Notes under the pieces: generated by a model
What the model saw: the letters and a program-made list of their open reading frames with translations, nothing else
The model's database searches: none
What the model was told of the DNA's origin: nothing
Made by a program: the position numbers and the translations under genes
From: Mixta sp031457955
Lineage (GTDB): Bacteria > Pseudomonadota > Gammaproteobacteria > Enterobacterales > Enterobacteriaceae
Reading direction: 5' to 3'
Length of the DNA stretch: 64,000 nt
Assembly (NCBI RefSeq): GCF_031457955.1
Contig: NZ_JAVDXN010000001.1
Span: 620,001-684,000, forward strand
Shown: piece by piece, positions 25,083-34,631 of the stretch
How positions within the stretch are numbered: position 1 is the first letter of the stretch
Layout: every line of letters starts with the position of its first letter

Positions 25083-28000
25083 ATGCCTGAACATCTGGTG
25101 GTTATCGGTAACGGCATGGCGGGGATGCGGATGGTGGAAACCCTGCTGCAGCTGGCGCCCGAACGCTATCGCATCACGGTGATCGGCAGCGAGGCGCAGG
25201 GCAACTACAACCGCATTCAGCTCTCGCCGGTGCTGAGCGGCGAAAAAGCGTTTCAGGAAACGCTGATTCATGCCCCGTACTGGTATCAGCAGCAGGGCAT
25301 TACGCTGCTGGCGGGTGAAAAGGTGCTGGCAGTGGATGTGGCGCAAAAATCGCTCACTACGCAACGGCGCAGCCTGCGCTGGGATCGGCTGGTGTTTGCC
25401 ACCGGCGCCGATCCGCTGATGCCCGCGATTCCCGGTATCGACCAGCCGCATGTCGGCGGCTTCCGCACGCTGCGCGACGTGGAGCGGATGCTGGCGCTAA
25501 AGGGGCCGGTGGTGGTGCTGGGCGGCGGATTGCTGGGCATTGAGGCGGCGGCGGCGCTACGCCTGCGCGGTTGTGCGGTCACGCTGGTGCATCGTCATGG
25601 CTGGCTGTTGGATCGTCAGCTGGATGAAACCGCCGCTGGGCTGCTGGCAGAGACGCTGCAACAGCGTGGCATCGCTTGCCGCCTGGCAGCGGGTATCGCA
25701 CAGATTCACGGTGACAGTGTCACGCTGACGAGTGGCGAGCGCATATCCGCCGCGCAGGTGATTATCGCTATCGGCGTCAGACCTGCGGTGGCGGTGGCGC
25801 GCGCAGCTGGTATTCCCTGCGCTCAGGGCATTCAGGTCAACCGGCAGTTGCGCAGCGCGGTGCCAGACATCTGGGCGCTGGGCGAATGCTGTGAAATCGA
25901 AGGTGAAACCTGGGGCCTGCTGGCGCCGTGCCTGGCGCAGGCCGAGGTGCTGGCGCATCAGCTGGCCGATGCGCCGGTTGCCGACTTTTATTACCAGCCG
26001 CAGGGCACACGACTGAAAGTCACCGGCATTGAGATCTTTAGCGTGGGTGAAACCGGCTGCGTGTCCGGCAGCCGTTCGCTGACCGCCAGTGATCCGCTCA
26101 GTCAGCACTATCGGCGGCTGGTGCTGCGCGACGGCAGGCTCACCGGAGCGATCCTCTATGGCGACACCTCAGCGGCAGCCTCGCTGCTGCAACATTTGCA
26201 ACGCAGCGCCCCGATTAGCGAAGGCGCGCTGTTTGGCTTTACCCCTTCCAGCAGGCAGCCTGAGGCTGCGGAGAGCACAACGATGAACAAACCGGTTATG
26301 GTGGTAATAGGTCACGGCATGGTTGGCCACTATTTTCTTGAACAGCTGGTGCATAAGCAGCTGCATCTGCGCTATCAGCTGGTGGTGTATGGGGAAGAGC
26401 CGCACAGCGCCTACGATCGCGTGCACCTTTCTGAATATTTTTCTGGACGCGATGCGCAGGCGTTGTCGCTGGTAAGCGAAGATTTTTTCGCCCGCTATGA
26501 TATTGAGTTACGTTGTCACGAAAAGGTCACGCATATCGATCGCCAGCGTCGCTGCGTCCGCGACAGCAACGGGCGGGAAATGGCCTGGGATCGCCTGGTG
26601 CTCGCCACTGGCTCTTACGCTTTTGTGCCGCCGATCCCGGGCTTTGATGCGGCGAACTGCTTTGTGTATCGCACCTTAACCGATCTTGATGCCATCAAGG
26701 CGCGTGCCGCGCATGCCCGACGCGGCGTGGTGATCGGCGGCGGCCTGTTGGGGCTGGAAGCGGCAAACGCGCTGAAAATGCTCGGGCTGGAAACCTCGGT
26801 AGTGGAATTTGCGCCACGGCTGATGGCGGTGCAGCTGGATGACGGCGGCGCGCAGATGCTAAGGCGTAAAATCGAAGCGCTGGGCGTCACGGTGTTGACC
26901 AACACCGAAACGCGGCAGATTGAAAGCCAGCAGGATGGCTCGCTGCGGCTGCATTTTGCTGACGGCAGCACCCTTGAGAGCGACCTGATTCTGTTTTCCG
27001 CCGGTATCCGCCCGCGTGATGAGCTGGCGCGCGACGCCGGGCTGGCGCTGGGGCCGCGCGGCGGCGTAGTGATTGACGATGGCTGCACGACCAGCGATCC
27101 GGCCATTGCGGCGATAGGCGAATGCGCGCTGTGGCAAGGGCAGATCTTCGGCCTGGTGGCGCCGGGTTACCAGATGGCGCGCGTGCTTGCCAGCCGTCTG
27201 GCGGATGAAGCCGCCGCGTTTACCGGCGCGGATATGAGCACCAAACTCAAGCTGCTGGGCGTGGAAGTCGCTTCGCTGGGCGATGCGCATGGCCGCAGCG
27301 CAGGCAGTCAGAGCTATCACTGGACCAACGGCCCGCAGGAAATTTATAAAAAGATCGTGGTTTCTGGCGATGGCAAGCGGCTGCTGGGCGCGGTGCTGAT
27401 TGGCGACAGCAGTGAATACAGCGAGCTACAGCAGATGATGCTGAATGAGATGCCGCTGCCGTCGCAGCCGGAAAGCCTGATCCTGCCGCGCACGGCAGGC
27501 GCAGCGCCCAAAACGGCGGGCGTGGCAGCATTGCCGGAGAGCGCGCAAATTTGCTCCTGTCATAACGTCAGCAAAGGCGATATCTGCCAGGCGGTCAGCA
27601 ACGGCTGCGGCGATATGGCGGCGCTGAAAAGCTGTACCAAAGCCGCCACCGGCTGCGGCGGCTGTAGCGCGCTGGTGAAACAGGTGATGGAGCATCAGCT
27701 GACGGCGCAGGGCGTGGAGGTGAAAAAAGACGTTTGTGAACACTTCGCTTATTCGCGTCAGCAGCTTTATCACCTGGTGCGCGTGGGCGAGATCAAAACC
27801 TTTACGCAACTGCTGGCGCAGCACGGGCGCGGACACGGCTGTGAAATCTGCAAGCCGCTGGCCGCCTCGATTTTTGCCTCCTGCTGGAACGATTATCTGT
27901 TAACGCCGCAGCATCTGCCGCTGCAGGAGACCAACGATCGCTACTTCGCCAATATTCAGAAAGATGGCAGCTACTCGGTGGTGCCGCGCATTCCCGGCGG

Positions 28001-29171
28001 CGAAATCACGCCGCAGGGGCTGATTGCAATCGGTCAGGTGGCGCAACGCTTCAATCTCTACAGCAAAATTACCGGCGGTCAGCGTATTGACCTGTTCGGC
28101 GCGGCGTTGGATCAGCTGCCCGCTATCTGGCAGGCGCTGCTCGACGCCGGGTTTGAAACTGGGCACGCCTATGGCAAGTCGCTGCGTACGGTGAAATCGT
28201 GCGTCGGCAGCAGCTGGTGTCGCTATGGCGTGCAGGACTCTACCCGCTTCGCCATTGCGCTGGAGAATCGCTATAAAGGGCTGCGTGCGCCGCACAAAAT
28301 CAAAATGGCGGTTTCAGGCTGTACCCGCGAATGCGCCGAAGCGCAGAGCAAAGATATCGGCGTGATCGCCACGGAAAACGGCTGGAACCTGTATGTGTGC
28401 GGCAACGGCGGCATGAAGCCGCGCCACGCTGATCTGTTCGCGGGCGATCTGGATGATGAAACCCTGATCCGCTATGTCGATCGCCTGCTGATGTTCTATA
28501 TCCGTACCGCTGACCGCCTGCAGCGCACCAGCGTCTGGCTGGATAACCTGGAGGGCGGGCTGGATTACCTGCGTGAGGTGGTGATCCACGACAGCCTGGG
28601 GATTGGCGCGGAGCTGGAGCAGGAGATGCAGCAGGTGGTCGATAGCTGGCAGTGTGAATGGCGCACCACGCTGGCGTCGCCGGACCGGCTGCGGCTGTTC
28701 CGCGCCACGCTGAACAGCGACCAGCAGGATGAAACCCTGCAGTGGGAGCTGGCGCGCGGACAGATCCAGCCCGCGCGCGCGCCGCAGACGGCGATGCTGC
28801 CGCTGCCGCAGGAACCCTGGAATGATATGGGCGCGCTGGAGGCGATTCCGCCGCAGGCGGGCATCGGCGCGCGGCTTGGCGGTCAGCGTATCGCGCTGTT
28901 CCGGTTTAATGATGCGGTATATGCGCTGGATGACAACGAACCCGGCAGCGCTGCCAGCGTGATGTCACGCGGCATGCTTGGCGATGCCGCCGGTGAGCCA
29001 ATCGTGATTTCACCGCTCTATAAACAGCGTTTCCGGCTGCGTGACGGTATCGCGCTTGATGGGGCGGATGTGCAGCTGCGCTGCTGGCCGGTGCGCATCG
29101 CCGCCGGACGGGTGCTGGTCGGCAACGCGCCGCTGGCGGTGGGCAAACTGCGCGTGGCGGAGGCGTCATGA
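25083..29171 (+). CDS. nasB: fused NasC (FAD/NADH reductase) and NasB (assimilatory nitrite reductase)
   Basis: One 1362-codon frame. Residues 1-400 form an FAD-dependent pyridine-nucleotide oxidoreductase (VVIGNGMAGMRMVETLL) like Klebsiella NasC, which passes electrons to the nitrate reductase. Residues 401-1362 start with a second flavoprotein domain (MNKPVMVVIGHGMVGHYFL) and match NasB/NirB: BFD-type [2Fe-2S] cysteines (ICSCHNVSKGDIC, CGGC), then sulfite/nitrite reductase siroheme and [4Fe-4S] motifs (KSCVGSSWCRYG, SGCTRECAEAQS). A NirD-like domain (about 1244-1362) lacks Rieske ligands, as in E. coli NirD. In Klebsiella nasC and nasB are separate. The ATG at 26283 could still serve as an internal start. 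The start at 25083 follows GAGGAG. Confidence 0.88.
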   Translation: MPEHLVVIGNGMAGMRMVETLLQLAPERYRITVIGSEAQGNYNRIQLSPVLSGEKAFQETLIHAPYWYQQQGITLLAGEKVLAVDVAQKSLTTQRRSLRWDRLVFATGADPLMPAIPGIDQPHVGGFRTLRDVERMLALKGPVVVLGGGLLGIEAAAALRLRGCAVTLVHRHGWLLDRQLDETAAGLLAETLQQRGIACRLAAGIAQIHGDSVTLTSGERISAAQVIIAIGVRPAVAVARAAGIPCAQGIQVNRQLRSAVPDIWALGECCEIEGETWGLLAPCLAQAEVLAHQLADAPVADFYYQPQGTRLKVTGIEIFSVGETGCVSGSRSLTASDPLSQHYRRLVLRDGRLTGAILYGDTSAAASLLQHLQRSAPISEGALFGFTPSSRQPEAAESTTMNKPVMVVIGHGMVGHYFLEQLVHKQLHLRYQLVVYGEEPHSAYDRVHLSEYFSGRDAQALSLVSEDFFARYDIELRCHEKVTHIDRQRRCVRDSNGREMAWDRLVLATGSYAFVPPIPGFDAANCFVYRTLTDLDAIKARAAHARRGVVIGGGLLGLEAANALKMLGLETSVVEFAPRLMAVQLDDGGAQMLRRKIEALGVTVLTNTETRQIESQQDGSLRLHFADGSTLESDLILFSAGIRPRDELARDAGLALGPRGGVVIDDGCTTSDPAIAAIGECALWQGQIFGLVAPGYQMARVLASRLADEAAAFTGADMSTKLKLLGVEVASLGDAHGRSAGSQSYHWTNGPQEIYKKIVVSGDGKRLLGAVLIGDSSEYSELQQMMLNEMPLPSQPESLILPRTAGAAPKTAGVAALPESAQICSCHNVSKGDICQAVSNGCGDMAALKSCTKAATGCGGCSALVKQVMEHQLTAQGVEVKKDVCEHFAYSRQQLYHLVRVGEIKTFTQLLAQHGRGHGCEICKPLAASIFASCWNDYLLTPQHLPLQETNDRYFANIQKDGSYSVVPRIPGGEITPQGLIAIGQVAQRFNLYSKITGGQRIDLFGAALDQLPAIWQALLDAGFETGHAYGKSLRTVKSCVGSSWCRYGVQDSTRFAIALENRYKGLRAPHKIKMAVSGCTRECAEAQSKDIGVIATENGWNLYVCGNGGMKPRHADLFAGDLDDETLIRYVDRLLMFYIRTADRLQRTSVWLDNLEGGLDYLREVVIHDSLGIGAELEQEMQQVVDSWQCEWRTTLASPDRLRLFRATLNSDQQDETLQWELARGQIQPARAPQTAMLPLPQEPWNDMGALEAIPPQAGIGARLGGQRIALFRFNDAVYALDDNEPGSAASVMSRGMLGDAAGEPIVISPLYKQRFRLRDGIALDGADVQLRCWPVRIAAGRVLVGNAPLAVGKLRVAEAS

Positions 29172-31810
29172 AAACCACCTGTCCTTACTGCGGCGTCGGC
29201 TGCGGCGTGCAGGTGAGTGCGGGCGCGCAGGGCTGGCACATCAGCGGCGACGTCGAGCATCCGGCCAACGCGGGCCGCCTGTGCGTGAAGGGCGCGGCGC
29301 TGGGCGAAACCCTGACGCCAGCGGGCCGCCTGCTGTGGCCGCAGATCGCCGGGCGTCGCGTCTCATGGCAAACGGCGCTGGATAGCGTGGCCGAACGTTT
29401 GCAGGCGATTATTCAGCAGCACGGCCCGGATGCGGTGGCGTTTTACGCCTCCGGTCAGCTGCTGACTGAAGATTATTATGTCGCCAATAAATTGATGAAA
29501 GGCTTTATCGGCAGCGGCAATATCGATACCAATTCGCGCCTCTGTATGGCGTCGGCGGTGACCGGCTATAAGCGGGCGCTGGGCGCGGATGCGGTTCCCT
29601 GTTGCTATGAGGATTTTACCCTTGCTGAGGTGGTAGTGCTGGTAGGCTCCAACGCCGCCTGGACGCATCCGGTGGCTTATCAGCGGCTGGTACAGGCGAA
29701 ACAGCAGAATCCAGCGCTGCGTATTGTGGTTATCGATCCGCGCCGCAGCGCCAGCTGCGACCTGGCCGATCTGCATTTGCCGCTGGCGCCGGGCAGCGAT
29801 GGCGCGCTGTTTAACGGGCTGTTGCGCTGGCTGGCTGCGGGCGGCTACGGCGATGACACGATGCTGCCGCATCTGACGCAGGTGGCAGAAACGCTGGCCA
29901 CCGCCGACCACTGGACGCCGGAGCGGGTGGCGCAGCTTTGCCAGCTGCCGCAGCCGCAGGTCGAACAGTTTTATCGCCTGTTTGCCGGACAGTCGCGGGT
30001 GCTGACGCTGTGGTGCATGGGCATTAATCAATCCTCCAGCGGCAGCGATAAGTGCAACGCGATCCTCAACGCTCACCTGTTTAGCGGCAAAATCGGCCTA
30101 CCGGGCAGCGGTGCCTTTTCCCTGACCGGTCAGCCAAACGCCATGGGCGGACGCGAAGTGGGCGGGCTGGCTAACCAGCTGGCGGCGCATATGGATTTTA
30201 CTGCGGAGAATATCGATCGCCTGCAACGCTTTTGGCAGAGCGAGCGGGTGGCTGCGCAGCCGGGCCTGAAGGCGGTAGAGCTGTTTCAGGCGATAGGACG
30301 CGGCGAGGTGAAAGCGGTATGGATCATGGGCACCAATCCGGCGGTGTCGCTGCCGGATGGCAACGCCGTGGCGCAGGCGCTGCAACGCTGCGAGCTGGTT
30401 ATCGTCTCTGAGGTCGTGCGCGCCACCGATACCAGCGCGTTTGCCGATATCCTGTTACCGGCGCAGGCCTGGGGCGAGAAAAACGGCACGGTGACCAACT
30501 CTGAGCGGCGAATTTCACGTCAGCGCGCCTTTACGCCACCGCAGGGCGAAGCGCGTCCTGACTGGTGGATGCTGGCGCAGGTGGCGCAGCGTCTGGGCTA
30601 CGGCGCGGCCTTTGGCTGGCAACATCCGGCGGAGATCTTCCGCGAACATGCCGCGCTGTCCGGCTTTGAAAATCACGGACGGCGCGCGTTTGATATCAGC
30701 GGTCTGGCGCAGCTCAGCAACCGCGCATGGGATACCTTGCAGCCGATCCAGTGGCCGGTAAATGCTGCGTTTCCCCAGGGGTGCGCCCGGCTGTTTGGTC
30801 AGCGCCGCTTTTATCATGCCGACGGCAAAGCGCGGCTGGTGCCGGTGACGCCTGCCGGGCCGCGCGTTGCCGCCACGCCACGCTGGCCGCTGATGATGAA
30901 TACCGGACGCATCCGCGATCAGTGGCATACCATGACGCGCACCGGCCTGGTGCCGCGCCTGTTGCAGCACGTTTCCGAACCTTTTGTTGCGCTGCATCCT
31001 GACGACGCGCTGCGCCACAACATCTGGCCCGATGCGCTGGTGCGTATTCAGTCGCGGCACGGCTGGATGATCGCCCGCGCCAGCCTGACGGAAGATCAAA
31101 CGCCGGGCACGCTGTTTGTGCCGATGCACTGGAACCAACAGTTTTGCGCCGAAGGCAACGTTGATCGGCTGGTGGCGCCCTGGCGTTGTGCGCATTCCGG
31201 TCAGCCGGAGAGCAAACAGACGCCGGTAAGCATTCAGCCCTGGCACAGCGACTGGCAGGGAACCTTGTTTATACGTGACAACGTCACGATCGCGCCGAGC
31301 CGCTGGTGGTGCCGCGTGCCAATGACGGCGGAGCTTTCCCGCTTTTCGCTGGCGCATCAGGGCGACCCGCGTCACTGGCTGCAAGCGCAGTTGAGGCCTG
31401 AATGGACGTTACAGCAGGCGGGCGACGAGCAGGCGTTTTATCACCTGATCGCCTGGCATCTGGGTGAAGTTATGCTCGCTTTTTACACTGCCGCGCGCCG
31501 TCCGGTCATTGATGATGCCTTGATCGCCAGCGCCTTTCAGCAGCCGCCCGTTTCAGCGGCAGCGCGGTTTGCGCTGCTGGCGGGCCGCGCCACTCAGGAA
31601 GAGGCGCGTGGAAAAACCATTTGCAGCTGTTTCGGCATCGGCGAGCAGCAGATTATCGCCGCGATTCGCCAGGGCGCGTTGAGTTGTGCGGCGCTGGGCA
31701 AGCAGCTTAAGTGCGGCACTAACTGCGGCTCCTGTATTCCTGAACTGAAAAAACTTATTCAACAACACGCCCCTCAGCAAAGCGAGGCGGTAAGCGGGAG
31801 GTCAGCATGA
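29168..31810 (+). CDS. nasA: assimilatory nitrate reductase catalytic subunit
   Basis: NasA reduces nitrate to nitrite in the cytoplasm with a bis-MGD molybdenum cofactor. The 880 residues begin with the [4Fe-4S] motif CPYCGVGCGVQ and contain the molybdopterin-binding blocks of the family (NTGRIRDQWHTMTRTG near 578, where sugar-nucleotide binding occurs). The C-terminus carries a BFD-like [2Fe-2S] domain (ICSCFGIGEQQI, KCGTNCGSC), as in Klebsiella NasA. Its start overlaps the nasCB stop (ATGA) and its stop overlaps cobA, so expression is coupled through the operon. Confidence 0.95.
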   Translation: MKTTCPYCGVGCGVQVSAGAQGWHISGDVEHPANAGRLCVKGAALGETLTPAGRLLWPQIAGRRVSWQTALDSVAERLQAIIQQHGPDAVAFYASGQLLTEDYYVANKLMKGFIGSGNIDTNSRLCMASAVTGYKRALGADAVPCCYEDFTLAEVVVLVGSNAAWTHPVAYQRLVQAKQQNPALRIVVIDPRRSASCDLADLHLPLAPGSDGALFNGLLRWLAAGGYGDDTMLPHLTQVAETLATADHWTPERVAQLCQLPQPQVEQFYRLFAGQSRVLTLWCMGINQSSSGSDKCNAILNAHLFSGKIGLPGSGAFSLTGQPNAMGGREVGGLANQLAAHMDFTAENIDRLQRFWQSERVAAQPGLKAVELFQAIGRGEVKAVWIMGTNPAVSLPDGNAVAQALQRCELVIVSEVVRATDTSAFADILLPAQAWGEKNGTVTNSERRISRQRAFTPPQGEARPDWWMLAQVAQRLGYGAAFGWQHPAEIFREHAALSGFENHGRRAFDISGLAQLSNRAWDTLQPIQWPVNAAFPQGCARLFGQRRFYHADGKARLVPVTPAGPRVAATPRWPLMMNTGRIRDQWHTMTRTGLVPRLLQHVSEPFVALHPDDALRHNIWPDALVRIQSRHGWMIARASLTEDQTPGTLFVPMHWNQQFCAEGNVDRLVAPWRCAHSGQPESKQTPVSIQPWHSDWQGTLFIRDNVTIAPSRWWCRVPMTAELSRFSLAHQGDPRHWLQAQLRPEWTLQQAGDEQAFYHLIAWHLGEVMLAFYTAARRPVIDDALIASAFQQPPVSAAARFALLAGRATQEEARGKTICSCFGIGEQQIIAAIRQGALSCAALGKQLKCGTNCGSCIPELKKLIQQHAPQQSEAVSGRSA

Positions 31811-32628
31811 CACAGCGGTTACCTGCACTAAACCAACTGTTAGGCGGCAGCACTAATCAGCCGCAGGGTCGCGTCTGGCTAGTGGGCGCTGGGCCGGGCG
31901 ATGCCGAACTGCTTACGCTTAAGGCGCTGCGGCGGCTCGAGGACGCGGACGTGGTGGTTTACGATCGGCTGGTCAGCGAGGAGGTGCTGGCGCGGATTCC
32001 TGCTGGCACGCTGGCGCTCGACGTGGGCAAAACGCCCGGTTTTCACGGCATGAAACAGCAGCAGATCGGAGAGCTGCTGATAGATTTAGCGCGCAGCGGA
32101 CGCAATGTGGTGCGGCTGAAAGGCGGCGATCCCTTTATTTTTGGTCGCGGCGGTGAAGAGATGCAGCAGTTACAGGCGGCGAATATCGTCTGCGAAATTG
32201 TGCCGGGCATTACCGCTGCGGTCGGCTGTGCTGCCGCCTGCGGCATTCCGCTGACGCATCGGGAGATGGCGCAGTCGGTGCGTTTTATCACCGGTCATGG
32301 CAAAGCGGGCAAACCGCAGATCGCCTGGGAGAGCCTGCAGGATGCCAGCCAGACGCTGGTGTTCTATATGGGGCTTACCTGGAGCGCCGAGCTTAGCCAG
32401 CAGCTGTGTTGCCACGGGCGCGCCGCCGATACGCCGGTGGCGGTGATTGAGCGCGGCACGCGGCCTGACCAGCGCGTGCTGATTTCTACGCTGGCGCAGC
32501 TGCCTGCCACCATTGCGCACCATCAGCCGCAGTCGCCCGCGCTGATTATCGTGGGTGACGTGGTGACGCTCTATCGTGCCGCTGAGGCGCAACACAATGA
32601 GAAAGAGGCACTCACGGCCCACGGATAA
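31807..32628 (+). CDS. cobA: uroporphyrinogen-III C-methyltransferase
   Basis: A 273-residue SUMT enzyme that uses two SAM molecules to make precorrin-2, the siroheme precursor. Family motifs: VGAGPGDAELLTLKALR (P-loop-like), VRLKGGDPFIFGRGGEE and GITAAVGCAAACGIPLTHR. Unlike CysG it has no dehydrogenase/ferrochelatase part, so it must cooperate with those activities elsewhere. Its place as last gene of the nas operon fits supply of siroheme to the nitrite reductase. It overlaps nasA by four bases. Confidence 0.93.
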   Translation: MTQRLPALNQLLGGSTNQPQGRVWLVGAGPGDAELLTLKALRRLEDADVVVYDRLVSEEVLARIPAGTLALDVGKTPGFHGMKQQQIGELLIDLARSGRNVVRLKGGDPFIFGRGGEEMQQLQAANIVCEIVPGITAAVGCAAACGIPLTHREMAQSVRFITGHGKAGKPQIAWESLQDASQTLVFYMGLTWSAELSQQLCCHGRAADTPVAVIERGTRPDQRVLISTLAQLPATIAHHQPQSPALIIVGDVVTLYRAAEAQHNEKEALTAHG

Positions 32629-32783
32629 ACGCAGGCGGAATATAGCGTCATAACAGCACGCTTTTCGGACTGACGCAGTGTCGGGAAAATCATGATCTGG
32701 TTCACAATTATGCTAAGCTAAGAGCTTATTCATGCTGATTACGGCCACCAATGATGAAAGCTTAAGCTACTCCTGACGCCGCT

Positions 32784-34223
32784 ATGTTATTAATGCAACG
32801 ATTTACCTTATCCGCTTTTGTTCTGCTGCTCGGCGCACCCTTGCTCAGCCAGAACGCCAACGCTTTTCAGCCGCAAAACCAGGTGCCGGACGCACCCTTT
32901 GCGGATCCGGCGCGTTTCAGCGCTATCGAGCAGTCGCTTCCCAGCCTGGGCGGCGACGTTTCCTCAGAAGAGGCGTTTTCCACGCGGCTGGCGCAGATCG
33001 CTAAAAGCATTGGCGAGGCCAGCAACAGCACCAGCGATGCATCGTTTGGGCAACAGGCGGGTGTCTGGGCGTTTAATCATCTGCGCGATGAAGTGACCGA
33101 ACGGCTGGTGGATGAAGGGCAGTCGCTGCTCTCTCCCTACGGCATGGCGCAACTGTCGTTGCAGGTCGACATGGAGGGGAATTTTATCGGCAGCGGCGGG
33201 CAGCTGCTTACCCCCTGGCAGGACAACTATCAATACCTGACCTTTTCGCAGCTGGGCGTGACGCAAACCGATGAAGGGCTGGTGGGCAATGTTGGCCTGG
33301 GGCAGCGCTGGGTCGCGGATAACTGGCTGCTGGGCTATAACACCTTTATCGATCGTGAAATGGATTCAGGCTTACAGCGCGCCTCGCTCGGCACCGAAGC
33401 CTGGAGCGATTTCCTGCGCCTGTCAGCAAATTACTATACGCCGCTCAGCGGCTGGCGTAACCGCAGCAGCAGCCAGCAAAACCGTATGGCGCGCGGCTAC
33501 GATATCACCACGCAGGGCTACCTGCCGTTTTATCGCCAGCTGGGCGTTTCGGTCACCTGGGAGCAATATCTGGGCGATCAGGTTGATCTCTTTAACAGCG
33601 GCAGCCTGGAGAAAAACCCGGTGGCGGTGAAGGTAGGGGTGAATTACACGCCGGTGCCGCTGCTGACCTTCACCGCATCGCATAAAGAGGGCGAAAGCGG
33701 CCAGTCGCAGGATCAGTTAGGCATGCGCATTAACTACCGTCCCGGCGTGGCGCTGAGCAAACAGCTCTCTGCGGATAACGTTGCCGAAGCGCGATCGCTG
33801 CGCGGCAGCCGCTACGATTTTGTTGAGCGTAATACCACGCCGGTGCTGGAGTTCCGCCAGCGCAAAACGCTGTCGGTATTTTTAGCGACGCCGCCCTGGC
33901 AGCTCCAGCCAGGAGAAACCCTGACGCTGAAGTTACAGATCCGCGCGGTCAACCGCATTACCGCCGTGAGCTGGCAGGGCGATACGCAAGCGCTGAGCCT
34001 GACGCCACCGGCGAATAACACCAATCCTCATGGCTGGACGGTAATTATACCGCAGTGGGACAGCAGCCCCGGCGCCAGCAATCAGTATCGTCTCTCCGTC
34101 ACCCTGGAGGATGAGAAACAGCAGCGCGTCACCTCGAACTGGATAACGCTACAGGTCACGCCGCCGATATCATTGCAGGCCCCTGCTGCGGATCGCTTCG
34201 ACATAATGCAACCCGCATTTTAA
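32784..34223 (+). CDS. ychO: YchO-family inverse-autotransporter-like outer-membrane protein
   Basis: A 479-residue exported protein. The signal peptide ends at about residue 27 (NANA/FQPQ). The bulk is the intimin/invasin-type beta-barrel (LGVTQTDEGLVGNVGLGQRW, NWLLGYNTFIDREMDSGLQR), followed by one C-terminal Ig-like region from about residue 355. This matches YchO, which in E. coli lies a few genes from chaC, supporting orthology by position. It has no long adhesive passenger. An ATG nine bases inside (32793) is an alternative start. The function is poorly defined; a role in adhesion or invasion is suggested by family only. Confidence 0.85.
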   Translation: MLLMQRFTLSAFVLLLGAPLLSQNANAFQPQNQVPDAPFADPARFSAIEQSLPSLGGDVSSEEAFSTRLAQIAKSIGEASNSTSDASFGQQAGVWAFNHLRDEVTERLVDEGQSLLSPYGMAQLSLQVDMEGNFIGSGGQLLTPWQDNYQYLTFSQLGVTQTDEGLVGNVGLGQRWVADNWLLGYNTFIDREMDSGLQRASLGTEAWSDFLRLSANYYTPLSGWRNRSSSQQNRMARGYDITTQGYLPFYRQLGVSVTWEQYLGDQVDLFNSGSLEKNPVAVKVGVNYTPVPLLTFTASHKEGESGQSQDQLGMRINYRPGVALSKQLSADNVAEARSLRGSRYDFVERNTTPVLEFRQRKTLSVFLATPPWQLQPGETLTLKLQIRAVNRITAVSWQGDTQALSLTPPANNTNPHGWTVIIPQWDSSPGASNQYRLSVTLEDEKQQRVTSNWITLQVTPPISLQAPAADRFDIMQPAF

Positions 34224-34280
34224 CCCGCCAACGCCTGCTGTTAACAATGGACGTTCAGGCAGCAGCGTTACCTTTTACAC

Positions 34281-34410
34281 AAACTACACATAACGCAAAG
34301 CGCAGGGCATCCAGAGGTGGTTAGCTTTCACCCAGACCACATATAACGCAAAGCGCAGGGCAACCAGAGGTGGTTAGCTTTCATCCAGACCACGCGCAAC
34401 TAAAAGCGCG
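34281..34410 (+). repeat. 53-bp tandem repeat array, part of composite repeat (locus 1)
   Basis: Two full units (about 34283-34335 and 34336-34388) share TAACGCAAAGCGCAGGGC, CCAGAGGTGGTTAGCTTTCA and CCAGACCAC-type blocks at a 53-base period, followed by a degenerate third unit that runs into the palindromic core. Within a unit AACCA-GAGG-TGGTT can form a hairpin. The units resemble those of the array at 58465-58777 (shared CTTTCA, CAGAC, ACA, AACGCAA, AGGG-AACC blocks). No gene is visible in 34224-34631. Confidence 0.8.
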
Positions 34411-34575
34411 GGGTGTTCAGGCAGAAGAGTAAAGCGTCCCGCGCCACGGACGGCGCGGGTCGAGCTGTCAGGGATGACGTTGTTTGCGTCTTTACGATCT
34501 GCCTGAACACCCTGAGCAGGCACCACACCTGCAGGCGACACGCCCTGAGCAAGCAAGACACCGGCAGACGACGCT
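34411..34575 (+). repeat. palindromic multi-hairpin repeat core with short-repeat tail (copy 1)
   Basis: Outer arms GGGTGTTCAGGCAGA (34411-34425) and TCTGCCTGAACACCC (34498-34512) are perfectly complementary. Inside are GTAAAG/CTTTAC (34429-34434, 34490-34495), a hairpin CCCGCGCC-ACGGAC-GGCGCGGG (34438-34459) and GTCA-GGGA-TGAC (34467-34478). The central 86 bases differ from copy 2 (58781-58866) at only about four positions. The tail has CCCTGAGCA repeated at a 33-base spacing (34510, 34543). No protein-coding role is credible. Confidence 0.85.
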
Positions 34576-34631
34576 TTCCCCGTTCAACAATTCAACGTAC
34601 AGGGCAATGCGTTACAGCCTTTTCCAATTAT

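Noticed and set aside
28812..29171. Loss of Rieske iron ligands in the NirD-like domain of NasB
   Set aside because: E. coli NirD also lacks these Cys/His ligands, so this is normal for the family and not degeneration.
34374..34556. Short reading frames on both strands through the palindromic core at locus 1
   Set aside because: Similar peptides arise from copy 2 because the DNA is a repeat. The structure, not the peptide, is conserved.
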